From positions 1 to 5,128 of the forward strand of contig JBFWMP010000181.1 of assembly GCA_050251575.1 (NCBI GenBank): 5,128 bases of DNA, written 5' to 3'. The stretch's first letter is position 1. Each line of letters begins with the position of its first letter. The position numbers and the translations under genes are program-made. This DNA is from X23 sp050251575 (GTDB lineage Bacteria; Bacillota; Clostridia; SK-Y3). Below are positions 1 to 5,128 of the stretch, in pieces. Under the pieces are notes generated by a model that made no database searches, was not told the DNA's origin, and saw nothing but the letters and a program-made list of their open reading frames with translations.

Positions 1-1097
1 AACTTTTTTACAGCATATCTATATTGTCTTTCCAAAACTTCATTTCCATAGCTATGAAGTAATTTTACTGTTTCAAGCCTCTTATATTCTTCCATCCAAC
101 TTGCAAATTCTTTAGCCGAAGCATAGATAATGTCTTGAGCCTGTTCATAATAATCATATCGATTTTGAAGGTTTCTTTTCACGACTTTATCAAGATCATC
201 AATCGTAAAAAGGCTGACTCCCTTTATACTGGAAATCTCTCTTTCAATATCCCTCGGTACTGCAAGGTCCAATAGACATACTTCTTTACGTTGATCATAT
301 ATCGTATAAAACTTATCATAAGTTATTGTACAATGAGGGCTACTAGTACAAGAAATAATCACATCAACATCATTTATATATTGATAACGTTCTTCATAAG
401 AAATGATAGATGTACCTTTCACCTCTTTTTGCAGCTGCAGCGCATGATGATGTGTTCTATTTGTCATAATAATGCTGTTAACACCGGCAGACAATAACTT
501 CTTTACCGCTAGCCTTCCCATCTTTCCTGTACCTATCAAAAGTACCTTTTTATCACGTATTTCTCCATTAAAATATTCTTCAATAAATTTTACACCTACT
601 GAGCTGATTGAAAGAGAATTTTTTGATATTCCGGTGCAATTTTTTACACTTTTTGCTGTAGTCACAGCAGAAAAAAATAAACGGTTTAAAACTGCAGATG
701 TATTTTTTCTAAGCATTGCTTCCGTATGTGCAGTTTTAATCTGCCCTAAAATCTGGTCTTCGCCTATCACTAGAGACTTTAGTCCGCAAGCAACCTCAAA
801 CAGATGCAACACCGCTTGTTCATCACATTTATAAAAACTATATTTCCGGATATCCTTTTCACTGATCCCATGAAAGTTACTAAAAAAGCCAAACAATGCC
901 TTTTGACCTGCTTCATTGTGCGATAATGTACAATATACTTCACTCCTATTACAGGTAGACAAAATTACGAATTCTTCAATCGCATCCTCATCTTGCAGAT
1001 ACTTACAAGCTTTCTGATATTCCCCTGATGTATATGAAGCTTTTTCCCGGATCTCAACAGGTGTTAAATGGTCAACGCCCATCACTACTATACTCAT
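1..1097 (-). CDS. hemA: Glutamyl-tRNA reductase, C-terminus cut by window edge
   Basis: This cytoplasmic enzyme reduces glutamyl-tRNA(Glu) with NADPH to glutamate-1-semialdehyde, the first step of C5-pathway tetrapyrrole synthesis (heme, siroheme, cobalamin). I translated the minus strand from the ATG at 1097-1095 and found 365 codons open to the window edge, so perhaps 30-60 residues are missing. Family hallmarks are clear: the N-terminal catalytic domain has STCNR at 47-51, with C49 as the expected nucleophile; GEDQILGQ lies at 112-119; the NADPH-binding Rossmann loop GTGKMG is at 189-194; DLAVPRDI is at 277-284; and the start of the helical dimerisation domain follows. The ribosome binding site is weak (GTGGGA about 5 bases before the ATG). 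A structured leader lies just upstream. In anaerobic Clostridia this gene often heads a siroheme/B12 pathway cluster, which would suit the corrinoid protein nearby, but the downstream genes are outside the window. The identification is near certain. Confidence 0.96.
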   Translation of the reverse strand, partial: MSIVVMGVDHLTPVEIREKASYTSGEYQKACKYLQDEDAIEEFVILSTCNRSEVYCTLSHNEAGQKALFGFFSNFHGISEKDIRKYSFYKCDEQAVLHLFEVACGLKSLVIGEDQILGQIKTAHTEAMLRKNTSAVLNRLFFSAVTTAKSVKNCTGISKNSLSISSVGVKFIEEYFNGEIRDKKVLLIGTGKMGRLAVKKLLSAGVNSIIMTNRTHHHALQLQKEVKGTSIISYEERYQYINDVDVIISCTSSPHCTITYDKFYTIYDQRKEVCLLDLAVPRDIEREISSIKGVSLFTIDDLDKVVKRNLQNRYDYYEQAQDIIYASAKEFASWMEEYKRLETVKLLHSYGNEVLERQYRYAVKK

Positions 1098-1137
1098 CTT
1101 ATTCCCACTTTTCTTTATACAATATATCCATCTTATA

Positions 1138-1272
1138 ATAACGGAAGTAATTGCGCAAGCAATTACAACACACCATTTCAACGAAGCGGGGGATATCCTC
1201 ACCGCCTGAAAAGCTAAATGGTACCCACCACCTATAGAGGTAGGGCGGGGGCCCATCTTTTAGTCTCGTTAT
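1138..1272 (-). ncRNA. Structured 5' leader or small RNA upstream of hemA, family unassigned
   Basis: This GC-rich block sits in an AT-rich gap and folds well. Seen directly: a closing helix between 1272-1267 and 1143-1138 (AUAACG with CGUUAU); a hairpin with ACCU/AGGU arms at 1241-1230, plus an outer CCC/GGG pair at 1245-1243 and 1226-1224; a long arm pairing ACCAUUU (1222-1216) with AAAUGGU (1178-1172), capped by GCGG/CCGC (1205-1202 with 1189-1186) around a GGAUAUCC element; and a perfect 8-bp hairpin, GUAAUUGC/GCAAUUAC, at 1166-1147. The 5' end of the closing helix falls where transcription from the promoter at 1281-1309 should start, which favours the minus strand. I see no cobalamin, TPP, FMN, SAM or T-box core motif. 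It could be a hemA leader or an independent small RNA; 6S RNA was considered, but the branched fold is atypical and I cannot confirm it. The strand is inferred. Confidence 0.55.
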
Positions 1273-1280
1273 AATTAGAG

Positions 1281-1309
1281 ATTATAACATTTATCATAGT
1301 TGTAAACAA
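1281..1309 (-). promoter_or_regulatory. Predicted sigma-A promoter for the hemA leader
   Basis: Reading the minus strand, TTGTTT (1309-1304) is followed after 17 bases by a perfect TATAAT (1286-1281). A start near 1274 would begin the transcript at the base of the closing helix of the structured RNA and give hemA a leader of roughly 175 bases. The -35 match is only 3 of 6, but the -10 and spacing are ideal. Confidence 0.6.
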
Positions 1310-1353
1310 TGAAGATTTATTTGATTTTTGGAAATAATGAAAGAAGGATACAT

Positions 1354-1413
1354 GTGACAAGGGGACGGGGTTGCTGACACAAACCTGTGTCAGCAACCCC
1401 GTCCCCTTGTCAC
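1354..1413. repeat. Perfect 28-bp inverted repeat (REP/MITE-like palindrome)
   Basis: The arms 1354-1381 and 1386-1413 are exact reverse complements around a four-base AACC loop. Their GC-rich core (GGGGACGGGG) contrasts sharply with the AT-rich surroundings. Similar GTGACAAGGGGACGGGG-type palindromes are, to my recollection, dispersed in clostridial genomes and resemble the hairpins linked to REP-associated (IS200-like, Y1) transposases; that link is from memory, not shown here. No transposase is present and no target-site duplication is evident. The element starts 15 bases after the stop of the minus-strand corrinoid gene, so it may end or protect that transcript. In that direction no U-run follows, while in the plus direction it is followed by a T-rich stretch. 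Confidence 0.85.
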
Positions 1414-1428
1414 GCTATTTTATTTTAA

Positions 1429-2067
1429 TTATGCCGTTTTACAAGCTTTAGCAGCTGCATCAGATGCTGTAGCAGCATCCGGTGTATAGATATCAGCACC
1501 AATGCTCTGACAGAAATTATCCGTTACAGGTGCTCCACCAACCATAATAGTTATATTTTCTCTAATTCCTGCTTCTTTAGCAGCCTCAACAACACTCTTC
1601 ATCTCACCCATTGTTGTAGTCAAAAGAGCTGAACAAGCAATAATTTGTGCACCTTGTTCTTTAGCAGTTGCTACAAACTTTTCTGCCGGAACATCTATTC
1701 CTAAATCTATTACTTCTAATCCTTTTCCCTCCATCATCATTCTGACTAAATTCTTTCCGATGTCATGAAGGTCACCTTTTACAGTACCGAGTACGACTTT
1801 GCCTGCAGCTTTTATACCACTGGATGCCAGTAATGGTTTTAATAACTCTGTACCTGCATTCATTGCTCTTGCAGCAATAAGAACTTCAGGAACGTATACT
1901 TCATTGTTTTTAAACTTTTCGCCAATGATGCTCATTCCAGATAAAAGTCCTTCTTCAAGAATTGTTTTTACATCCATTCCTTCATCAATTGCCTTTTGCA
2001 CTAATTCCTTGACATTTTTTGCTCTTCCCTGCTGTAGGTATTGGGAAATTTCATTTAAAATACTCAT
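1429..2067 (-). CDS. Methyltransferase corrinoid protein (MtaC/MtbC/MtvC-type, B12-binding)
   Basis: This is a cytoplasmic methyl carrier: its cobalamin cofactor accepts a methyl group from a substrate-specific methyltransferase and hands it to a second one that methylates tetrahydrofolate or another acceptor. The 212 residues match the usual full length. Residues 1-85 form the helical cap domain (B12-binding 2-like). Residues 88-212 form the Rossmann-like cobalamin domain with the base-off DxHxxG signature, GDLHDIG at 98-104; H101 is the expected lower cobalt ligand. SAL at 146-148 and the GG at 177-178 complete the B12 site. The start is supported by a perfect AGGAGG eight bases upstream. 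It lies 69 bases after the PocR-AraC regulator gene on the same strand, so co-transcription is likely. Its substrate cannot be read from sequence; methoxylated aromatics, methanol or methylamines are all possible in this family. Confidence 0.93.
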   Translation of the reverse strand: MSILNEISQYLQQGRAKNVKELVQKAIDEGMDVKTILEEGLLSGMSIIGEKFKNNEVYVPEVLIAARAMNAGTELLKPLLASSGIKAAGKVVLGTVKGDLHDIGKNLVRMMMEGKGLEVIDLGIDVPAEKFVATAKEQGAQIIACSALLTTTMGEMKSVVEAAKEAGIRENITIMVGGAPVTDNFCQSIGADIYTPDAATASDAAAKACKTA

Positions 2068-2075
2068 GATAAGTT

Positions 2076-2081
2076 CCTCCT
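2076..2081 (-). promoter_or_regulatory. Strong ribosome binding site for the corrinoid protein
   Basis: A full AGGAGG on the minus strand with an eight-base spacer to the ATG at 2067. It fixes the start codon and predicts high translation, much stronger than the signal in front of the upstream regulator gene, which would give more corrinoid protein than regulator from one message. Confidence 0.85.
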
Positions 2082-2098
2082 ATAAATAAATATATATT

Positions 2099-2115
2099 TT
2101 AGCCTCTTAGGCTAA
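2099..2115 (-). other. Small intercistronic hairpin between regulator and corrinoid gene
   Basis: TTAGCC and GGCTAA pair around a five-base loop in the 69-base gap. In the minus direction it is followed by an A/T-rich stretch without a clean U-run, so it is a poor terminator. It might be a leaky attenuator or a processing/stability element. The stem is only 6 bp, so a chance origin is possible. Confidence 0.3.
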
Positions 2116-2136
2116 TAATATCACTGTTATCTTGAC

Positions 2137-3432
2137 TTACCGATATTGTCCCCTGGACTCGCGGTATTTACCCGGACTAACTTTAGTGATCTTCTTAAAT
2201 ACCTTAGAAAAATAACTTTGATCTTCAAATCCTGCAAGATTAGATATATCAACAAGCGGTATAACGTCATCCAACAAAAGTTTTTTACTTATTTCAATTC
2301 TTACCTGGTTGAGATATGTGCTGAAATTACATTCCATTTCATCTTTAAATATTTTACTAAAATAAGATGAGCTCAAGTAGACATGTGCTGCGACTTCTTC
2401 CAGTGTGATTTTTCTCATATAATTTCTTTTTACATAATCTACTGCTTTATAAATCACATCCACATGTTTTACATCTTTAAGATTAAAAACACAATCCGTA
2501 AACCTTATCATTATTTTTGAAAGCCAATAGGTCAAGTCTTCTACTGTTCTAAACCCATGAATCTCCGTAAGATATCTATAATTTAAACCGAAAATTTGTT
2601 CTACATCTGCTCCCCCTTCTAATGCTGCCCTGGAAAGCAATACTATCAGTTCAAGCACTCTTGCCTTAATAATATCAAAATTACCTCCGGTAGAGAAAAA
2701 TATATGCCCGAATATCTCATTTAATACTTTTTGAGAACCTGTTTTGTCTCCCATAGAAATAAGAGAAAGAAGCTCTCTTTCTTTTTCAAGAGGATAGCCT
2801 TGTATCTTACTATCATCTCCACCCATTGTCTTAATATAATGTATATATTCGGATATATCTGACTGCTGTTCTAGATTCTCTCTGTCATGGAGATACAAAG
2901 ACGGTTGAATGTCAGAAATATAAGCGGCAAATATAAATAACGTCTCAGATGCACTATTTACTTTTTCAGGCTGAATAATGGGAATCTCGCTAATATACTG
3001 ATCAAATTCCTCAACAGATGCTAAATCTATGTTGTTTTTCTTAAATATTTCTTCGATTAAAAATTCTTCGGGATCTACCATCAGAGCAGGGCCTCCAAGA
3101 ATAGCACCCCTCATCATCCCATCCACACTGACAGGAGATGCCCAGTGCACTAATCCCATAGGACAAAAAAAGATATATTTTCCGCCAAACCTTTCTGCTT
3201 GATAACTTCCATATAAGTGAACATTTTCGCAAGTATTTTGTTCACTAGCTTTTTTCTGCATTTTTTGGCATAAATCGCAGAAATTTTTATTCTTTTCGGT
3301 ATGATAAAGAGTGTCACCGTAAGTATCAATAATAAAACATCCGACTCCTACAGTATGACTATAGGTCTCAACACAGCCTATAGCTCTATCTAAGTCAAAT
3401 CCAACATCATCTCTTTTATTGAATGGCTTCAT
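2137..3432 (-). CDS. PocR-domain AraC-family transcriptional regulator
   Basis: This is a DNA-binding regulator of 431 residues. Residues ~12-175 resemble the PocR sensory domain, a PAS-like ligand-binding fold named for the Salmonella regulator of propanediol use and cobalamin synthesis. It has a cysteine set (C52, C55, C68, C90) and the run QAERFGGKYIFFCPMGLVHW at 78-97. Residues ~180-320 are a helical linker. Residues ~325-428 are the AraC double helix-turn-helix: first HTH at 342-366, second at 394-420 with the typical GF-D-SYFSKVFKK pattern, ending in SPGKYR. It lies divergent from the URO-D methyltransferase and directly upstream of the corrinoid gene, the usual place for a local activator of a methyl-transfer operon. 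The start ATG has a weak purine-rich site (GGAAGAGAG) before it. Its inducer is unknown; the methyl substrate or a product is inferred. Confidence 0.9.
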   Translation of the reverse strand: MKPFNKRDDVGFDLDRAIGCVETYSHTVGVGCFIIDTYGDTLYHTEKNKNFCDLCQKMQKKASEQNTCENVHLYGSYQAERFGGKYIFFCPMGLVHWASPVSVDGMMRGAILGGPALMVDPEEFLIEEIFKKNNIDLASVEEFDQYISEIPIIQPEKVNSASETLFIFAAYISDIQPSLYLHDRENLEQQSDISEYIHYIKTMGGDDSKIQGYPLEKERELLSLISMGDKTGSQKVLNEIFGHIFFSTGGNFDIIKARVLELIVLLSRAALEGGADVEQIFGLNYRYLTEIHGFRTVEDLTYWLSKIMIRFTDCVFNLKDVKHVDVIYKAVDYVKRNYMRKITLEEVAAHVYLSSSYFSKIFKDEMECNFSTYLNQVRIEISKKLLLDDVIPLVDISNLAGFEDQSYFSKVFKKITKVSPGKYRESRGQYR

Positions 3433-3451
3433 GACTTCTCTCTTCCTTATC

Positions 3452-3478
3452 TATAGTATATATTCACATATATAGTAT
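3452..3478. promoter_or_regulatory. Paired TATAGTAT direct repeats next to the regulator start
   Basis: Two identical TATAGTAT octamers begin at 3452 and 3471, 19 bases apart, near two helical turns, as is common for AraC-family half-sites. The left copy overlaps a minus-strand -10-like TATACT (3460-3455), which has a weak TTATGA -35 match at 3483-3478 with a 17-base spacer. Binding here would suit autoregulation of the regulator gene. The low sequence complexity keeps confidence modest. Confidence 0.35.
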
Positions 3479-3600
3479 CATAACCATTTATTTATGTAAA
3501 TGAAAGGAACCGTATTTCTTTTTTTATAGTACTACTTTAGACTAAGAAGATATTGAAAAATATTATTGTTTTTTGTACTTTCTCATCTTTATTCTGTTTC

Positions 3601-3618
3601 TTGATAATTTTTTATCAA
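3601..3618. repeat. Inverted repeat TTGATAA-N4-TTATCAA
   Basis: A perfect 7-bp inverted repeat with a TTTT centre, mid-way in the divergent region. It has the size and symmetry of an operator for a dimeric repressor, or of a weak structural element. The very AT-rich context makes chance occurrence plausible, and no partner protein is suggested. Confidence 0.3.
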
Positions 3619-3660
3619 TATTCCATAAAATAATACAACATTTCCAAACAGATTTATATA

Positions 3661-3688
3661 ACTATAGAAATAAATAAGCTACTATAGT
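3661..3688 (+). promoter_or_regulatory. ACTATAG direct repeats with -10-like box before the methyltransferase
   Basis: ACTATAG occurs at 3661-3667 and 3681-3687, exactly 20 bases apart. The right copy contains TATAGT (3683-3688), a plausible -10 element giving a start near 3695. The left copy sits where the -35 box should be, and no TTGACA-like sequence is present there. That layout fits an activator bound over the -35 region. An alternative promoter is TTTCCA (3641-3646), 16 bases, then TATAGA (3663-3668). Confidence 0.4.
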
Positions 3689-3707
3689 GTAAGAATAAAT
3701 GACACTC

Positions 3708-3714
3708 AAGGAGG
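3708..3714 (+). promoter_or_regulatory. Ribosome binding site that sets the methyltransferase start
   Basis: AAGGAGG lies eight bases before the ATG at 3723. An in-frame ATG at 3699 is upstream of this site, has no Shine-Dalgarno of its own, and would add eight residues encoded by the site itself. The start at 3723 is therefore preferred. Confidence 0.9.
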
Positions 3715-3722
3715 ATTTTACA

Positions 3723-5078
3723 ATGAATTCCAAACAATTAGTATTAGATGCACTGTATAATAAAGAAGTAGAACGGACCCCCTGGGTTCCTTTTGTAGGA
3801 TGTCATGCAGCCAGCTTGATAGATGTTAGTGCAGAAGATTTTTTCAAAAATAGCGACCATATTGTTAATGGTGTGATCAAGGCCTATGAAACTTATCAGC
3901 CTGATGGACTCCCCGCCCTCTTCGACTTACAGGTAGAAGCAGAAGCAATGGGGTGTGAATTAAAATACGCAGAAACAAATCCTCCCTCTGTTGCAACTCA
4001 TCCACTGGAGCTCGGCAAGAAACTTGAAGATTTAAAAATACCCAGTGAAAATGATGGCAGATTCCCCATCGTATTGGATGCAACCAGAAGAATAACAAAA
4101 GAACTTGGAGATAAAATTGCTATTTACGGGCTAATCACAGGTCCTTTCACCCTTGCACTTCATTTGATGGGTACTGATATATTTTATGAAATGATTGATG
4201 AACCTGAAAATGTTCATCAATTAATGGAGTTTTGCCAAAAGGTTTGTATCAGAACATCAGAAATGTATCTTGATGCCGGAGTAGATATCATAGCTGTGGT
4301 AGATCCTATGGTTTCACAAATCTCACCGGATAACTTTGCAGAATTTGTTTCTCCATATGCGACACCAATATTTGATTATGTTAAATCAAGAGAAAAAGGA
4401 TGCTCGTTCTTTGTATGCGGCAACGCAAAAAACAATATTGAAGAAATGTGCAAATGCAATCCTCATAACATTTCTATTGATGAAAATATACCTCTCGAAT
4501 TTGTAAAAGAAACATGTGAAAGATATGGCGTTTCCGTTGGGGGTAACATCAAATTAACTGTTACTATGCTTTTCGGCACACCAATGGATAACATTAACGA
4601 TGCTAAAAACTGTATGGCTATTGGAGGAACAAAAGGTTATATTCTTGCTCCAGGCTGTGATATGCCCTTTGCTACTCCGGTAGAAAACGTCAAAGCGGTA
4701 ACTAGTCTGGTACACGGCGAAGTAGCTGAATTTCTTGAATACACCAATGTCCTTGAAGGAATAGAAGTAAAACTTCCTGAATATGCAAAAGAGAAACAAG
4801 TAATTATAGATGTTATCACCTTGGATTCCGAATCATGTGCACCATGTCAGTATATGATGGAAGCCGTAAGAGCTGCTGCTGCTGATTTTGGCGACAAAGT
4901 AACCTATACCGAACATAAGGTTAAAGATAAGGAAGCTGTTGTTTGTATGCTTCAGCTGGGTGTTCAAAATATTCCTACCATATGTATTGATGGGGTTATC
5001 AAATATGTAAGTATTATTCCTGATGTAGAGCAGTTGAAGAAGACAATACAAGAAGCTGTAGATGCAAAGAATCAATAA
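3723..5078 (+). CDS. URO-D/MtaA-family corrinoid methyltransferase fused to a thioredoxin-like domain
   Basis: This 451-residue protein has two parts. Residues 1-~335 are a uroporphyrinogen-decarboxylase-fold methyltransferase of the MtaA/MtbA/CmuA kind, which moves methyl groups to or from a corrinoid protein. Evidence is the start NSKQLVLDALYNKEVERTPWVP, the TGPFTLA segment at 139-145, DPMVSQISPDNFAEFVSPY at 194-212, VCGN at 231-234 and APGCDMPF at 309-316. Residues ~358-451 look like a thioredoxin/glutaredoxin fold: a beta strand, then C372-A-P-C375, a helix, and the expected cis-proline P418 in NIPTICIDG. In classical family members zinc is held by HxC...C; here C232 and C312 are present but the His position is F230, so metal binding may differ. 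It is not true HemE: it has the fusion and lies beside a corrinoid protein gene. Substrate and direction of transfer are unknown. It is divergent from the PocR-AraC regulator. Confidence 0.88.
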   Translation: MNSKQLVLDALYNKEVERTPWVPFVGCHAASLIDVSAEDFFKNSDHIVNGVIKAYETYQPDGLPALFDLQVEAEAMGCELKYAETNPPSVATHPLELGKKLEDLKIPSENDGRFPIVLDATRRITKELGDKIAIYGLITGPFTLALHLMGTDIFYEMIDEPENVHQLMEFCQKVCIRTSEMYLDAGVDIIAVVDPMVSQISPDNFAEFVSPYATPIFDYVKSREKGCSFFVCGNAKNNIEEMCKCNPHNISIDENIPLEFVKETCERYGVSVGGNIKLTVTMLFGTPMDNINDAKNCMAIGGTKGYILAPGCDMPFATPVENVKAVTSLVHGEVAEFLEYTNVLEGIEVKLPEYAKEKQVIIDVITLDSESCAPCQYMMEAVRAAAADFGDKVTYTEHKVKDKEAVVCMLQLGVQNIPTICIDGVIKYVSIIPDVEQLKKTIQEAVDAKNQ

Positions 5079-5085
5079 TAAAACA

Positions 5086-5103
5086 ACCACCCTTACGGGT
5101 GGT
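5086..5103. terminator. Hairpin after the methyltransferase gene, possibly bidirectional
   Basis: ACCACCC and GGGTGGT form a 7-bp GC-rich stem with a TTAC loop eight bases after the stop codon. In the plus direction the first T-run (TTTTT) comes only about a dozen bases later. In the minus direction the stem is followed at once by a T-rich tract (TTGTTTTATTATT), so it is a better terminator for a convergent gene beyond the right edge. Either or both roles are possible. Confidence 0.6.
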
Positions 5104-5128
5104 GCAATAGATAAGTTTTTATGTCATT

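Larger units (their letters stand above)
3433..3722. promoter_or_regulatory. Divergent intergenic control region
   Basis: These 290 bases separate the regulator (minus) from the methyltransferase (plus) and hold no credible gene. They are very AT-rich. TATAGT or TATAGA cores occur on the plus strand at 3452, 3471, 3525, 3663 and 3683. A perfect inverted repeat lies at 3601-3618. No good -35 box precedes the best -10 candidates on either side, which fits activator-dependent promoters served by the AraC-type protein. The assignment as a control region rests on the divergent arrangement. Confidence 0.65.

Noticed and set aside
291..834. Plus-strand open frames of 68 and 120 codons
   Set aside because: They lie antisense within hemA, whose minus-strand frame has continuous family motifs; the plus-strand products resemble nothing and have no ribosome binding site.
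1134..1265. The structured RNA transcribed from the plus strand
   Set aside because: A TATAAT at 1134-1139 and a CATCTTTT end exist, but the -35 is poor and the -10 would overlap the closing helix, so the RNA would lack half its basal stem. The minus-strand reading fits better, though it is not proven.
1098..1280. Cobalamin riboswitch or T-box upstream of hemA
   Set aside because: The B12-box and the conserved cobalamin core were not found on either strand. GGUGGUGGGUACC resembles a T-box sequence only superficially, and the leader lacks a T-box terminator/antiterminator layout.
1799..2089. Plus-strand 96-codon frame
   Set aside because: Antisense shadow of the corrinoid protein gene, which has the DxHxxG signature and a perfect ribosome binding site.
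3699..3722. Upstream ATG of the methyltransferase frame
   Set aside because: The Shine-Dalgarno AAGGAGG lies inside this extension and points to the ATG at 3723.
3723..4730. True uroporphyrinogen decarboxylase (HemE) working with HemA
   Set aside because: Genomic context with a corrinoid protein, the VCGN/APGC cysteine motifs and the C-terminal thioredoxin-like fusion indicate a methyltransferase of the MtaA/CmuA branch.
4554..5090. Minus-strand frames of 60-85 codons under the methyltransferase 3' half
   Set aside because: Low-complexity antisense shadows without ribosome binding sites or recognisable products.

Overview
The window comes from an AT-rich, low-GC Gram-positive anaerobe, most likely an acetogenic or related member of the Clostridia. 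The basis is codon use, strong AGGAGG-type ribosome binding sites, and a set of corrinoid-dependent methyl-transfer genes typical of acetogens and their relatives. The species cannot be fixed from the sequence alone.

Layout. Positions 1-1097 (minus strand) hold glutamyl-tRNA reductase (hemA), the first committed step of tetrapyrrole synthesis; its C-terminus runs off the left edge. Upstream of it, 1098-1353 contains a minus-strand promoter-like sequence and a strikingly structured GC-rich block (1138-1272) in an otherwise AT-rich gap. This looks like a structured 5' leader or small RNA of unassigned family. A perfect 28-bp palindrome (1354-1413) separates hemA from the next unit. On the minus strand, 3432-2137 encodes an AraC-type regulator with an N-terminal PocR-like sensory domain. 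It is followed after a short gap by a B12-binding methyltransferase corrinoid protein (2067-1429), probably in the same transcript. Divergent from the regulator, 3723-5078 (plus strand) encodes a MtaA/CmuA/uroporphyrinogen-decarboxylase-family methyltransferase that carries an unusual C-terminal thioredoxin-like domain with a CAPC motif. A hairpin at 5086-5103 closes the gene.

How the genes fit together. The corrinoid protein would carry the methyl group on cobalt. The URO-D-family methyltransferase would either load the methyl group from a substrate or unload it to an acceptor. The PocR-AraC protein would sense the substrate or an intermediate and act from the 290-bp divergent intergenic region, where a TATAGT-containing motif recurs five times, including pairs spaced 19-20 bp apart. 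HemA would feed the tetrapyrrole/corrinoid pathway. The partner methyltransferase and the ATP-dependent corrinoid-reactivating enzyme (RACE) that such systems need are not in the window. The substrate is unknown.

The most interesting items are the methyltransferase-thioredoxin fusion with an altered zinc motif, the structured RNA upstream of hemA, and the long perfect palindrome.
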